From Mannheimia granulomatis (GTDB taxonomy: Bacteria > Pseudomonadota > Gammaproteobacteria > Enterobacterales > Pasteurellaceae), in assembly GCF_013377255.1 (NCBI RefSeq), contig NZ_CP016614.1:2178501-2242500 (forward strand): a stretch of DNA of 64,000 bases, written 5' to 3'. A program made the position numbers and the translations under genes. The notes below the pieces were generated by a model. The model was given only the letters and a program-made list of their open reading frames with translations, searched no databases and had not been told where the DNA came from. The stretch's first letter is position 1; the number at the start of each line of letters is the position of its first letter. Below are positions 36,701 to 45,973 of the stretch, in pieces.

Positions 36701-37181
36701 ATACACGCCCTAATTGCTCAAATTGCAAAATATCATTCTCTTGATTTAAACTCATATAGATACATTTAGATTCTAATTGACCACTTACGCCATCAATATT
36801 AATAAAAGATTTCGGATATAAACTTTTATTTTTTAACACAATATTTTTATGTATTGGTGTATAAAGATGATATTCATCATTTAATGAGCAGGCTTGTTTA
36901 TTTAAACAATCACAAATAATTTGTCTATTGCTATTTATCGGCTTCCTCACTGCAATCATGCACCATTTTTGGTTACTTTGAGAAAGACTTAAGGTGTAAT
37001 TTCGCTTGCTATAACGAGCTTTTGTTTGAATTTGATAAATAAAAGACTGAATATTTTCAATTTCGCTATTTAACGCTAATCTATCTTTAAACGTAAAAAT
37101 GACCGGTGAGATAAAATAAACAACAATAACCATAATTACCATTGTAATTAATAGTTCAATTAAGGTAATTGCTTTATACAT
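36660..37181 (-). CDS. comN: Prepilin-type competence protein ComN (minor pseudopilin)
   Basis: 173 residues. A very short leader (MYKA) precedes ITLIELLITMVIMVIVVYFI, the type IV prepilin helix with Glu at +5. Cysteines in ICDCLNKQAC and near the C-terminus can form disulfides. First gene of the com block; a CRP-S site lies 67 bp upstream of the ATG and a terminator-like hairpin holding the ribosome-binding site (GAGG) lies in between. Likely part of the periplasmic pseudopilus that pulls in DNA bearing uptake signals. Confidence 0.84.
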   Translation of the reverse strand: MYKAITLIELLITMVIMVIVVYFISPVIFTFKDRLALNSEIENIQSFIYQIQTKARYSKRNYTLSLSQSNQKWCMIAVRKPINSNRQIICDCLNKQACSLNDEYHLYTPIHKNIVLKNKSLYPKSFINIDGVSGQLESKCIYMSLNQENDILQFEQLGRVYVAEKGKRSTCKD

Positions 37182-37186
37182 AAAAA

Positions 37187-37207
37187 ATGCCCTCTTTATG
37201 AGGGCAT
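37187..37207 (-). terminator. Terminator-like hairpin overlapping the comN ribosome-binding site
   Basis: ATGCCCTC / GAGGGCAT with a 5-nt loop; on the minus strand TTTTT and the comN ATG follow at once. It lies between the CRP-S promoter element and comN and also 73 bp behind the fabA stop. Confidence 0.75.
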
Positions 37208-37247
37208 CTTATAAATTAAGAGATTTTTGTAAACCAGAGGAAATTAA

Positions 37248-37269
37248 TTTTTCGACACAGATCGCAAAA
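37248..37269 (-). promoter_or_regulatory. CRP-S (competence regulatory element) site for comN
   Basis: Read on the minus strand, TTTTGCGA, six bases TCTGTG and TCGAAAAA form a 22-bp dyad matching the Pasteurellaceae CRP-S consensus (TTTTGCGATC core, mirrored), with one clear deviation in the second half (TCGA for TCGC). These sites need CRP plus Sxy and drive competence genes. The location just upstream of the com genes supports it strongly. Confidence 0.8.
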
Positions 37270-37279
37270 TTAATATTTT

Positions 37280-37810
37280 TTAGAATGCGGTGGTATCTTG
37301 GAATAAGCCGACTTTCAAATCCGTTGCGGTGTAGATCACACGACCGTCCACTTCTACTTCACCATCAGCCACACCCATTACTAATTTACGGTTTACCACA
37401 CGTTTCATATGAATACGGTAAGTCACTTTTTTCGCTGTTGGTAAGATTTGACCGGTAAATTTCACTTCGCCTACACCTAACGCACGTCCTTTACCTTCGC
37501 CACCAATCCAACCAAGGTAGAAACCGACTAACTGCCACATTGCGTCTAAGCCTAAGCAGCCCGGCATTACGGGGTCATTAATAAAATGGCAGTTAAAGAA
37601 CCACAAATCCGGTTTGATATCAAATTCCGCCTCAATATAGCCTTTTTCAAAATTCCCCTTCTCGGCATTCATTTCAATGATGCGATCCATCATTAACATA
37701 GGTGGGGCAGGTAATTGCGGGCCTTTTTCCCCAAATAATTCGCCTTTACCCGAGAGTAAAAGTTCTTCATAAGAGTAGCTTGGCTTAATAATGGGTGTAC
37801 AACTGTTCAT
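37280..37810 (-). CDS. fabA: 3-hydroxydecanoyl-ACP dehydratase/isomerase FabA
   Basis: 176 residues. Active-site H75 in FFNCHFINDPVMPG and D89 in GCLGLDAMWQ, at the FabA spacing of 14. It dehydrates and isomerises the C10 intermediate to make unsaturated fatty acids in the cytoplasm. It follows ycbZ on the same strand with a 112-bp gap, and matP and ompA lie next, the enteric gene order. Confidence 0.97.
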   Translation of the reverse strand: MNSCTPIIKPSYSYEELLLSGKGELFGEKGPQLPAPPMLMMDRIIEMNAEKGNFEKGYIEAEFDIKPDLWFFNCHFINDPVMPGCLGLDAMWQLVGFYLGWIGGEGKGRALGVGEVKFTGQILPTAKKVTYRIHMKRVVNRKLVMGVADGEVEVDGRVIYTATDLKVGLFQDTTAF

Positions 37811-37922
37811 TTTTTTGAAAATCCTATAAATAGAAAAAAGCCTGTTATATCAATGGATATGAAATATAGCCCATAGTAACAGACTTTTAGTTCAGTGAAC
37901 AGTTGTAAGCTGTCTTGTCGGA

Positions 37923-39554
37923 TCAGTCAAACTTGAGTTTTTTGTAAATTTTTCTAAAAAATGAACCGCTTGCATCATCATTATGCCTCTCGTCTAACTG
38001 CTGATGAATCATTGAGAATAAAGAGGTTTTATCACTTTTAACTGCTTTCTCATCATCATAGAAATCTCGCCCAAATAGAATCTCTAACGCATCAAATACA
38101 TTTTCTACTGTCCAAATTCTAAATTGATTTTGCTCAACAGCCTTAATAACATCACGTTTTAAACTAAGATGGCTCATACAAGCAGCAGGAATAATCACCC
38201 CTTGCTGTCCATTCAATTGACGAGCTTGGCAAATATTAAAGAAACCTTCAATTTTCTGGTTTACGCCACCTACACTCAATACATTGCCAAATTGATCAAT
38301 TGCACCGGTAACAGCAATAGATTGCGGTAGTGCCAGTTTGGATAAAGCGCTCACCAACACGCTAAAAATTGCCAGCGATGAACTATCTCCATCAATTTCG
38401 CCATAAGATTGCTCAAATGCAATAGAAGCAGAAAACGGCAGTTGCGTAGGTAGTTCCAATAAATTCGCTAAACAAGATTGAGCAAGAATAATACCTTTAG
38501 AGTGGATATTCCCCCCAAGTTCAACCTTGCGCTCAATATCATGAATTTCTCCATCGCCATATTGCACATTACAGCTGATACGTAAAGGCTCCCCAAAACT
38601 ATGTGGGATGCCGTCAAAATCAATGACCGATAGACCATTGATTTGGCCAATCTCCTCTCCTTCTGTTTCAATATAGAGTTGATTAGTCAAAATATCTGCC
38701 ACTGTATATTCATTTAACACCGCAGATTGCTGTTCTAAATAAGTAAAATAATCAGCAACATCATCAATTTCAGCTGAATTCGCATAAAAATTCTGAATAC
38801 CGAGTAAATGCTTTTTCAAAAGAGCCGGTGAAATAGAAACCAATTCCCGACTTTCACTTTCTCGAATATAAGCCTGCAGAAACTGGTTCATCGCCTGCGA
38901 GGATAAACCTTTGTGAATAATCTTTTTCGCATAGGTTTGAACATAATTTGCCCAATCCTCATACTGATTATTTAAAGATAAGTAGGACTTAATCTCAGTA
39001 TATTGCCCAATTTGATACAAACCATCATCATAGGCCATTAATGTAGAAATATCATCTCGCTCACCCACTAAAATTAATTTAAAGTTGGCTTTTTCCTTGG
39101 CTAAGGGGTAAGGCGGATAATTCACCGAATTAGGTTCATATTCCGAAAATAGAAGAGCTTGTTTTAATTTATCCCATTGAGTAATATCAAGCAAAAGTGA
39201 ATTGATATTTAAAATCAAAATGCCATTATCTGCTGCTTGAATCGCCCCTCTTACATATTCGGTTTTATGTTCTCTTTCCAAAAAAATATGATAACCAAAT
39301 AAATTATGCTTATTAAAATCCATTTTGGTAATCACCGGCTGATTTTTTTGAGCAAGATAATCGGTAATTTCTGCTAAAAACTCCGGAAACAACTCTGATT
39401 TCACCACCAATAAAGAGCCAAAATCTGCTTGCACAAATTGATCTAAGGCTTGTTGGGCTTGGGGTTGAAAATCAAAAAAATGAACACGTTTATTTAAATG
39501 AGCGAAATCATATCGTACAGTTAATTCTTGGCTATTGAGTAAAGATATTGTCAC
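37923..39554 (-). CDS. ycbZ: Lon-like serine protease YcbZ
   Basis: 543 residues from GTG 39554, supported by GAGGC at normal distance and an N-terminus (MTIS) like the E. coli protein. The C-terminal Lon protease domain (from about 300) contains ELGGNIHSKGIILAQS, FEQSYGEIDGDSSSLA with the catalytic Ser and GGVNQKIEGFF with the catalytic Lys. The N-terminal part is a degenerate AAA-like domain without an intact Walker A, so ATP dependence is doubtful. Substrates are unknown. Paired with fabA and divergent from matP. Confidence 0.9.
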   Translation of the reverse strand: MTISLLNSQELTVRYDFAHLNKRVHFFDFQPQAQQALDQFVQADFGSLLVVKSELFPEFLAEITDYLAQKNQPVITKMDFNKHNLFGYHIFLEREHKTEYVRGAIQAADNGILILNINSLLLDITQWDKLKQALLFSEYEPNSVNYPPYPLAKEKANFKLILVGERDDISTLMAYDDGLYQIGQYTEIKSYLSLNNQYEDWANYVQTYAKKIIHKGLSSQAMNQFLQAYIRESESRELVSISPALLKKHLLGIQNFYANSAEIDDVADYFTYLEQQSAVLNEYTVADILTNQLYIETEGEEIGQINGLSVIDFDGIPHSFGEPLRISCNVQYGDGEIHDIERKVELGGNIHSKGIILAQSCLANLLELPTQLPFSASIAFEQSYGEIDGDSSSLAIFSVLVSALSKLALPQSIAVTGAIDQFGNVLSVGGVNQKIEGFFNICQARQLNGQQGVIIPAACMSHLSLKRDVIKAVEQNQFRIWTVENVFDALEILFGRDFYDDEKAVKSDKTSLFSMIHQQLDERHNDDASGSFFRKIYKKLKFD

Positions 39555-39646
39555 AAATTTGCCTCGTTATCGAAAATTTGGTTTATTATACAGAATTCCG
39601 CTATACTTGCTAAACATAGCTTATATTTTCTATTAATTTTACGACT

Positions 39647-40093
39647 ATGCGATACCAAAAACTGATCACTCAAGAAACAACTTGGAAATGGAAATACCTA
39701 CTCAAAAAACATCGAGAAGGGGAAAACATTACCAAATATGAAGAGCAAAGTCTGATCGACTTAAAAGTACAACTGCTTTCCACCTTGCAAGACTCACCGG
39801 AAGAAGTGGAAAAATGGATCAAATCGGAAATGACTGCCGAACAACGAAAAAAAATGCGACAGTCTGTACGAGCCAAACGCAAACGCTTTTTTAATGCTGA
39901 AAAGCAAACCACCAAGAAAAAATCCATAGACTTAGAATATTCCAGTTGGTTGAGATTATCTAAATATGCTAAAAGCCAAAATTTAACGCTTTCTGAAGCA
40001 ATAATTCAATTAACTGATGAATTGGAAAATAAACAACTCTACTTAGAACAAGTAGCAAAAATGAAATCCAGCTTAAAAGATTTATTAAAATAA
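39647..40093 (+). CDS. matP: Macrodomain Ter protein MatP
   Basis: 148 residues, typical length. MRYQKLITQETTWKWKYLLKK opens the N-terminal bundle, the middle is rich in Lys/Arg (RKKMRQSVRAKRKRFF), and the C-terminus has the ribbon-helix-helix DNA-binding region (SIDLEYSSWLRLSKYAKSQN) followed by a coiled coil. MatP binds matS sites in the chromosome terminus and links them to the divisome. It is divergent from ycbZ and convergent with ompA. Confidence 0.94.
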   Translation: MRYQKLITQETTWKWKYLLKKHREGENITKYEEQSLIDLKVQLLSTLQDSPEEVEKWIKSEMTAEQRKKMRQSVRAKRKRFFNAEKQTTKKKSIDLEYSSWLRLSKYAKSQNLTLSEAIIQLTDELENKQLYLEQVAKMKSSLKDLLK

Positions 40094-40107
40094 GCATTTA
40101 GAGAACA

Positions 40108-40133
40108 AAAAGCCCGCTAACAAGCGGGCTTTT
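40108..40133. terminator. Bidirectional terminator between matP and ompA
   Basis: AAAAGCCCGCT / AGCGGGCTTTT with a 4-nt loop and T/A runs on both sides; serves convergent matP and ompA. Confidence 0.92.
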
Positions 40134-40163
40134 TTCTATTCAATTTTGCAATTGAAGCACTAA

Positions 40164-41267
40164 TTACATAGTTACTTCTTTTGAACCTTGAACTTGGATT
40201 TCAACACGACGGTCTGGTGCTAAGCAAGCGATTAATGCTTTACGACCTTTAACTGCGTCACAAGTGTTGCCAGTTACTGGGTTTGCTTCACCGTAACCTA
40301 CAGCTGTTACGTTAGCTGGGTTAGTACCTTTAGAAACAATGTAGTTAGCTACTGTTTCTGCACGGCGTTGTGAAAGTTTTAAGTTAGCTGCTTCTTTACC
40401 GATACGGTCTGTGTAACCGTTAACTTGGATAGCTGGATTAGCTAAACCTAAGTTACCGATTTCAGTGTGAGCTGCATCTAAAGCTGCTGCAGCTGCAGGT
40501 TTTAAGTTTGATTTACCGAAAGCAAATAAAACATCTGAGCTGAATGCGAAGTTTTTAGTTACAACTTCTGGCGCTTCAACTGGTGCAGCACCTTGACCGA
40601 AACGGTATGTTAAACCTGCAGATACAGAGTGGATATCTGGGCTGTATTGGGAGTTTGTACCTTCGATACCTGCTGTTTTACGAGCAGCTTTATCTAAGTT
40701 ACCAACACGGTTTAAGTATTGGTATTCAACACGTGCAGCTAATTCTGGAGTAATTGCATACTCAAGACCAGCACCTAATAATAGAGATGGTTTTAAGTTG
40801 TGAGCTTTGATACGTGAATCTTTAGCTACGTTTTGTTGTTGATAGTAGTCGTTACGAACTAAAGCAACACCTACTTTACCGTAAACATCTAAGTTAGGAG
40901 CAATTTCATAGCTTGGTTTTAAGCTTAAGTGAGCACCGTGAGCTGTGTGTTTAGCAGCACGTTTTTCTACACCATCAAATTGTGTGTTACCACGTACGCG
41001 ACCAAAATAGTCATAACCTAACTCAGTTGCTAAACCAAAGTTGTTTTGGTTTAAGATTTGGTAACCACCAAATACACCGTAAGTTACAGAGTTACGGTTG
41101 ATACCGTAGCCGTTACCTTTGTTGTCTTTAGCATCGAATTGAGTTAAACCGTCGTGGAATGATGCCCAACCTGCTTTAGCACCTGCATAGAAAGTGTTAG
41201 CTTGTGGAGCTGCTTGAGCTACCGCTGCTGCAGATAATACAGCTAATGCAACTAATGTTTTTTTCAT
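40164..41267 (-). CDS. ompA: Outer-membrane protein OmpA (P5-like)
   Basis: 367 residues from ATG 41267 behind AGAGGATC; the longer frame upstream is not used. Signal peptide 1-19 ending VAQA, eight-stranded barrel (about 25-215; opening FYAGAKAGWASF), then an OmpA-type peptidoglycan-binding domain with VNGYTDRIG and NLKLSQRRAETVANYIVSKG and a C-terminal Cys pair. It anchors the outer membrane to the wall and is a major surface antigen in Pasteurellaceae. Strongly biased codons suggest high expression. Confidence 0.95.
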   Translation of the reverse strand: MKKTLVALAVLSAAAVAQAAPQANTFYAGAKAGWASFHDGLTQFDAKDNKGNGYGINRNSVTYGVFGGYQILNQNNFGLATELGYDYFGRVRGNTQFDGVEKRAAKHTAHGAHLSLKPSYEIAPNLDVYGKVGVALVRNDYYQQQNVAKDSRIKAHNLKPSLLLGAGLEYAITPELAARVEYQYLNRVGNLDKAARKTAGIEGTNSQYSPDIHSVSAGLTYRFGQGAAPVEAPEVVTKNFAFSSDVLFAFGKSNLKPAAAAALDAAHTEIGNLGLANPAIQVNGYTDRIGKEAANLKLSQRRAETVANYIVSKGTNPANVTAVGYGEANPVTGNTCDAVKGRKALIACLAPDRRVEIQVQGSKEVTM

Positions 41268-41692
41268 TTTGATGATCCTCTTAAATATTGTCATCGATTA
41301 AAATAAATTCTTAATACCCACAATAAAGTATTAAAACTTTAACTTTATGCTTCAACAATGCAAGAAGCAAGATAGCTAATGTCAGAGCTATTATACAAAA
41401 ATTATCCTAAAAGAGAAATTTTTTGTATAGAAATTACTCTTTAGTAACATTCTTGTTCTTAAATCATAAGGAGCAAGAATATTTGCATTATCTGATTTCA
41501 AATTGTAAAAAGCAATCAGTTTTTCCTAATGAAATGTATAGAAATGTATAATTTGTTTAAAATATATACAAAAAACAAACTTTTGAGCATAATTTAACCA
41601 ACAGAATGTTCATTCCCAATTATTCGAAATCTTGCTAATATAAGCAAAATTCCATCCATTTTATAACAATTACATACAAATTAAACACAACT
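41268..41692. other. 425-bp gap between divergent ompA and ydiJ
   Basis: Very AT-rich, no ORF of note. It should hold the promoters and leader of ompA. A hairpin with arms ATTCTTG and CAAGAAT (about 41450-41486) and a short direct repeat AAATGTATA (41531 region, twice within 12 bp) are the only structures I see. No uptake signal. Confidence 0.5.
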
Positions 41693-44600
41693 ATGATTCC
41701 TAGACTTTCTGAAGTACCTCAATTAAATGCCACAACACAGTCTTATTTAGACGAGCTAGTCAGTCAGCATTTTAGTGGAGATATCGCCTCAAGTTATGCA
41801 GATCGCTTATCTCTTGCGACTGATAACAGTGTCTATCAACAAATACCCCAAGCGATTTTATTTCCAAAATCGGTTTCTGATGTAGTGATACTTGCTAAAC
41901 TCGCTCAGAAAGCAGAATATCAAGATTTAACCTTCACTCCCCGCGGGGGCGGTACCGGCACAAACGGGCAATCGCTGAATAATAATATTATTGTCGACCT
42001 CTCCCGCCATATGAACCAAATTTTAGAGTTAAATGTAGAAGAACGCTGGGTTCGTGTACAAGCAGGTGTAGTAAAAGATCAGCTCAATCAATTTTTAAAA
42101 CCGCATGGCTTATTCTTTTCACCGGAGCTTTCTACCAGTAACCGTGCAACACTTGGGGGAATGATCAATACAGATGCCTCTGGTCAAGGCTCTCTACAAT
42201 ACGGAAAAACCTCGGCACATATCCTTGAGATCAAATCGGTCTTAATCAACGGTGAAATTTTAGAAACACAAGCGGTCAAATCTGAAGGTTTTTTTACAAA
42301 TTTAGAAAAACTCAATCTTTCACCCTTAGGTAAAACCCTACACCGTGAAATTTTCACCCGCTGCAAAGCAATTCGCCCAACAGTCTTAAGCGAATTGCCG
42401 CAACTTAACCGCTTTATTACCGGCTACGATCTAAAAAACGTCTTTAATGAAGATGAAAGCGAATTTAACCTGACCCGAATCTTAACCGGCTCAGAAGGCT
42501 CTCTTGCTTTTATTTGTGAAGCGAAACTAAATTTATTACCGATTCCAAAATATCGCACCTTAATTAATATCAAATATAACTCCTTTGATGCCGCCCTCCG
42601 CTCCGCCCCTTTTATGTTAGAGGCAAAAGCGTTGTCGGTAGAGACGGTGGATTCCAAAGTATTGAATCTTGCCAAGCAAGATATTGTTTGGCATTCGGTA
42701 TCTGATTTATTAACCGAAGATCCTAATAACCCGATTCTAGGTATAAATATAGTGGAATATGCCTCCAGCGACCGAATTCAAATCGAGGCACGGGTAAAAG
42801 CTTTATGCGAAAGTCTAGATACAAAAATAGCAAACCAAGAGGCGGGCATTATCGGCTACCAAACTTGTAGCGATTTAGATTCCATCGAAAAAATCTACGC
42901 GATGCGGAAAAAAGCAGTCGGCTTGCTCGGCAATGCTAAAGGCTGGGCAAAACCGATTGCCTTTGTGGAAGACACCGCCGTGCCGCCGGAAAATTTAGCC
43001 GATTACATTGCTGAATTTCGTGCTTTATTAGACAGCCACAATTTGCCTTACGGAATGTTCGGTCATGTGGATGCCGGCGTACTACACGTACGTCCGGCAT
43101 TGGATTTATGCGATAAATCACAAGTGGAGATCTTTAAACAGATTTCTGACCAAGTAGTCGAACTTACCGCCAAGTACGGTGGTTTGATTTGGGGCGAACA
43201 CGGTAAAGGGATGCGTTCTTACTACGGTGAGCGTTTCTTTGGTGAAACATTATGGAAAGAACTTCGCCACATCAAAAAATTATTCGACCCACAAAACCGC
43301 TTAAACCCGGGAAAAATCTGTACTCCGTTAGATAGCGAGGCAATCCTCTATCCGATCGACTCACAAATGCGTGCCGATTTTGACCGCCAAATCCCCATCC
43401 AAGTGCGGGAGGAATTTAAAGGAGCGATGAATTGTAACGGCAACGGTTTATGCTTTAACTTTGATGTACACAGCACCATGTGTCCGTCAATGAAAGTGTC
43501 AGGCAACCGTCTCTATTCACCAAAAGGGCGAGCAACCTTGGTAAGGGAATGGCTACGTTTATTAGCGGAGCAAAAAGTTAAACCGAACGATTTGATTTTT
43601 AATTCAAGTAATCAAACGGCTTCGCTCACCGATTTTGTGGCGAAGGTACGCAATTCATTTAATAAAAAGAAAGAGTACGATTTTTCCCACGAAGTGAAAG
43701 CGGCAATGGATACTTGCCTTGCCTGTAAAGCCTGTGCCAGCCAATGCCCGATTAAAATTGATGTACCAACTTTCAGAACGCAATTTAATGCCCTCTATCA
43801 CAGCCGCTATTTACGCCCTTTGAAAGATTATGTAGTCTCGAATTTGGAATTTATCGCCCCAATCATGGCGAAAAAACCGCAGTTTTTTAACTTTTTCAGC
43901 ACCTCAAACTTAGCAGAAAAAGTAGCAAATAAAACCATTGGCATGACTTATTTACCGGCATTGTCGGTGCCAAATTTGCAGCATCAATTGGTCGAAATCG
44001 GCTACCAAGGAGAAAGTTTGGAAAGCCTTGAACAGCGCGCTGCAAGCGGTCAATTTTCCCCTGAAAATTGCAAAATGCTGTTTATCGTGCAAGATCCGTT
44101 CACCTCTTATTATGATGCCAAAGTAGTAGCTGATTTTGTCGCTTTAACGCAAAAACTGGGCTTTAAACCGATTTTGTTGCCGTTCAACCCAAGCGGCAAA
44201 GCCCTGCACATTAAAGGCTTTTTGGCAAAATTTGCCAAAACCGCCAAAAACCAAGCGGATTTCTTAAACCGCGTGGCAAAACTCGGTTTGCCGATGGTTG
44301 CAGTCGATCCGGCTTTAACCTTGATTTATCGCCAAGAGTATAACGATATTCTCAAAGAACAACGTGGCAACTTTAAGGTAATGTTAGCTCACGAATGGCT
44401 GAAAGAGGTGATTCAAAAAGGCGAATTGGAAAATTGCAAAAAATCCGCTAATTCCGACCGCTTGCAATGGCATCTATTTGCTCACTGCACCGAATCTACC
44501 TCTTTGCCAAACTCAATGAAGGAATGGCAGGCTATTTTCGCCCACTTCGGTGAAAAATTAGTGGCGGAAAATGTCGGCTGCTGTGGCATGGCGGGGACTT

Positions 44601-44785
44601 TCGGACACGAAACGAAACATTTGGCAATGTCAAAAGCGATTTATGAACAATCGTGGCAGCAAAAAATCCACGGCAAACCACTTGAACGCTGCTTGGCAAC
44701 GGGCTACTCGTGCCGTTCACAGGTCAAACGTTTTGAACAACAAAGCATTAAACACCCGATTCAAGCATTGCTTGAAAGCATTTGA
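41693..44785 (+). CDS. ydiJ: FAD-linked oxidoreductase with Fe-S C-terminal half YdiJ
   Basis: 1030 residues, close to E. coli YdiJ. FAD-binding segment FTPRGGGTGTNGQSLNN, lactate/2-hydroxyacid dehydrogenase C-domain (NRLNPGKIC), a ferredoxin-like cluster CLACKACASQCPI, and the C-terminal cysteine-rich motif NVGCCGMAGTFGHE. It resembles D-2-hydroxyacid (D-2-hydroxyglutarate or D-lactate) dehydrogenases that feed electrons to the quinone pool. Two uptake-signal cores fall within the coding sequence (near 42271 and 44043). The next genes follow closely. Confidence 0.93.
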   Translation: MIPRLSEVPQLNATTQSYLDELVSQHFSGDIASSYADRLSLATDNSVYQQIPQAILFPKSVSDVVILAKLAQKAEYQDLTFTPRGGGTGTNGQSLNNNIIVDLSRHMNQILELNVEERWVRVQAGVVKDQLNQFLKPHGLFFSPELSTSNRATLGGMINTDASGQGSLQYGKTSAHILEIKSVLINGEILETQAVKSEGFFTNLEKLNLSPLGKTLHREIFTRCKAIRPTVLSELPQLNRFITGYDLKNVFNEDESEFNLTRILTGSEGSLAFICEAKLNLLPIPKYRTLINIKYNSFDAALRSAPFMLEAKALSVETVDSKVLNLAKQDIVWHSVSDLLTEDPNNPILGINIVEYASSDRIQIEARVKALCESLDTKIANQEAGIIGYQTCSDLDSIEKIYAMRKKAVGLLGNAKGWAKPIAFVEDTAVPPENLADYIAEFRALLDSHNLPYGMFGHVDAGVLHVRPALDLCDKSQVEIFKQISDQVVELTAKYGGLIWGEHGKGMRSYYGERFFGETLWKELRHIKKLFDPQNRLNPGKICTPLDSEAILYPIDSQMRADFDRQIPIQVREEFKGAMNCNGNGLCFNFDVHSTMCPSMKVSGNRLYSPKGRATLVREWLRLLAEQKVKPNDLIFNSSNQTASLTDFVAKVRNSFNKKKEYDFSHEVKAAMDTCLACKACASQCPIKIDVPTFRTQFNALYHSRYLRPLKDYVVSNLEFIAPIMAKKPQFFNFFSTSNLAEKVANKTIGMTYLPALSVPNLQHQLVEIGYQGESLESLEQRAASGQFSPENCKMLFIVQDPFTSYYDAKVVADFVALTQKLGFKPILLPFNPSGKALHIKGFLAKFAKTAKNQADFLNRVAKLGLPMVAVDPALTLIYRQEYNDILKEQRGNFKVMLAHEWLKEVIQKGELENCKKSANSDRLQWHLFAHCTESTSLPNSMKEWQAIFAHFGEKLVAENVGCCGMAGTFGHETKHLAMSKAIYEQSWQQKIHGKPLERCLATGYSCRSQVKRFEQQSIKHPIQALLESI

Positions 44786-44798
44786 TAAGGAAAGCAAA

Positions 44799-45344
44799 AT
44801 GAAAAAAAGATTATTATTCATCGTTAGTTTAATAACAATGATATCCTTCCCCTCATCGGCGTTAGCATGCTATTGTACACAAGGAATGTTACAGCAAGGA
44901 AATCAATGTGTGGCTCCTATTGGTCCAAATAATTCATATGTAGTAGTTGGTTATGCAGTCTGCGGAAGTTCAGCGCCACAAACTGTTCATGTTTATGTGT
45001 ATGATTATTTAAATTTGCTATGGACAAAAAATCACGAACCCTATTTTTTTAAAACATACTATAAAAGCCCTTACCAAAATTTTAATTATGATATGGCTGA
45101 CCAAGATGCACTAAATGCTTGCAATGCACATGATGACTTACGTCCTTGTAAGCACTCTACTTCAGCACTAGGAGACGCTTGTATTGCTTATCTAGATACT
45201 CCTGAAATTGCCTATGGGCAAGTCGGCAATACCTGTAATGAAGCAAAAGCTATCTTAAAAGAGCGTTGTATGAAGAAATACAAAAAGAAAGGGGATGCAA
45301 TTTGCCACAATATCCAAACCAAACAGCCCTTTGAAGTAAATTAA
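44799..45344 (+). CDS. Small secreted Cys-rich protein, DUF4189-like tail
   Basis: 181 residues from ATG 44799, 13 bp behind ydiJ with AAGGAAAGC as ribosome-binding site; the longer open frame upstream is a shadow of ydiJ. Signal peptide about 1-23 (MKKRLLFIVSLITMISFPSS then ALA). The mature protein has eleven cysteines, starting CYCTQGM; the second half (DALNACNAHDDLRPCK, DACIAYLD, GNTCNEAKAILKERC) has the Cys/Ala spacing of DUF4189 domains. The first half is not recognised. Probably periplasmic or secreted and disulfide-bonded. It interrupts the ydiJ-menI pair that is adjacent in E. coli. Function unknown. Confidence 0.8.
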   Translation: MKKRLLFIVSLITMISFPSSALACYCTQGMLQQGNQCVAPIGPNNSYVVVGYAVCGSSAPQTVHVYVYDYLNLLWTKNHEPYFFKTYYKSPYQNFNYDMADQDALNACNAHDDLRPCKHSTSALGDACIAYLDTPEIAYGQVGNTCNEAKAILKERCMKKYKKKGDAICHNIQTKQPFEVN

Positions 45345-45371
45345 TACAATATATCATTAAGGAAAAACATA

Positions 45372-45821
45372 ATGACCGCAATTTGGAACCCACAAGCGAC
45401 TCGTGGCTTAGCACCCGAGCAGATTATTGAACAAATGAACCTTTTCTGCCAACAGTCAGCAGTGGCTCACTTAGGTATCCGTTTTAGCAAAATCACAGAT
45501 AACACCTTAGAAGCGACTCTCACGCTCGATCATCGCACACAGCAACCTTGTGGGTTATTACACGGTGGCATCTCGGCGGCCTTGGCTGAAACTTTAGGCT
45601 CAGCAGGTTCAGGCTTAATGTGTGATGAAAACCAAGTGGCTGTCGGCACAGAACTGAGCATTTCCCACTTAAAAAGTGTGAAACAAGGCGTGGTAACCGG
45701 CGTAGCAAAACCGCTTCATTTAGGCGGCAGCAGCCAAGTGTGGCAAATTGAGATCTTTGATGAAGAAGGTAATTTGTGTGCCATATCACGCCTAACAAAC
45801 CGTATTTTAGAAAAACGCTAA
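45372..45821 (+). CDS. menI: 1,4-dihydroxy-2-naphthoyl-CoA thioesterase MenI
   Basis: 149 residues, hotdog fold. The active-site segment CGLLHGGISAALAETLGS carries H64 and E73 at the spacing of E. coli YdiI (H54, E63). It releases DHNA from its CoA ester for menaquinone synthesis, acting after MenB (gene at 14547-15404). It lies behind ydiJ and the small secreted protein, with AAGGAA upstream of its ATG, likely in one transcript. Confidence 0.93.
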   Translation: MTAIWNPQATRGLAPEQIIEQMNLFCQQSAVAHLGIRFSKITDNTLEATLTLDHRTQQPCGLLHGGISAALAETLGSAGSGLMCDENQVAVGTELSISHLKSVKQGVVTGVAKPLHLGGSSQVWQIEIFDEEGNLCAISRLTNRILEKR

Positions 45822-45834
45822 TCGAATAGTGTTT

Positions 45835-45892
45835 ACAAGCGGTCGAATTTGATCAAAGTTTTGCAAAATTCTTAAAAAATCCGACCGCTTGT
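45835..45892. repeat. Inverted pair of uptake signals behind menI
   Basis: ACAAGCGGTCG (45835-45845) and CGACCGCTTGT (45882-45892) are exact inverted copies flanking AT-rich tails. In RNA this folds into a hairpin 13 bp after menI and may end its transcript. Confidence 0.75.
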
Positions 45893-45973
45893 TCATAAAA
45901 GGCGTTTGGAAAACAAGCCAACCTATTATAAAATACCCTTCTTTTTACCCATTACTAACAAGAGAATTTGAAA

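Noticed and set aside
44571..44798. N-terminal extension of the small secreted protein into ydiJ
   Set aside because: Those codons are an out-of-frame shadow of the ydiJ C-terminus; the ATG at 44799 has a ribosome-binding site and begins a signal peptide.
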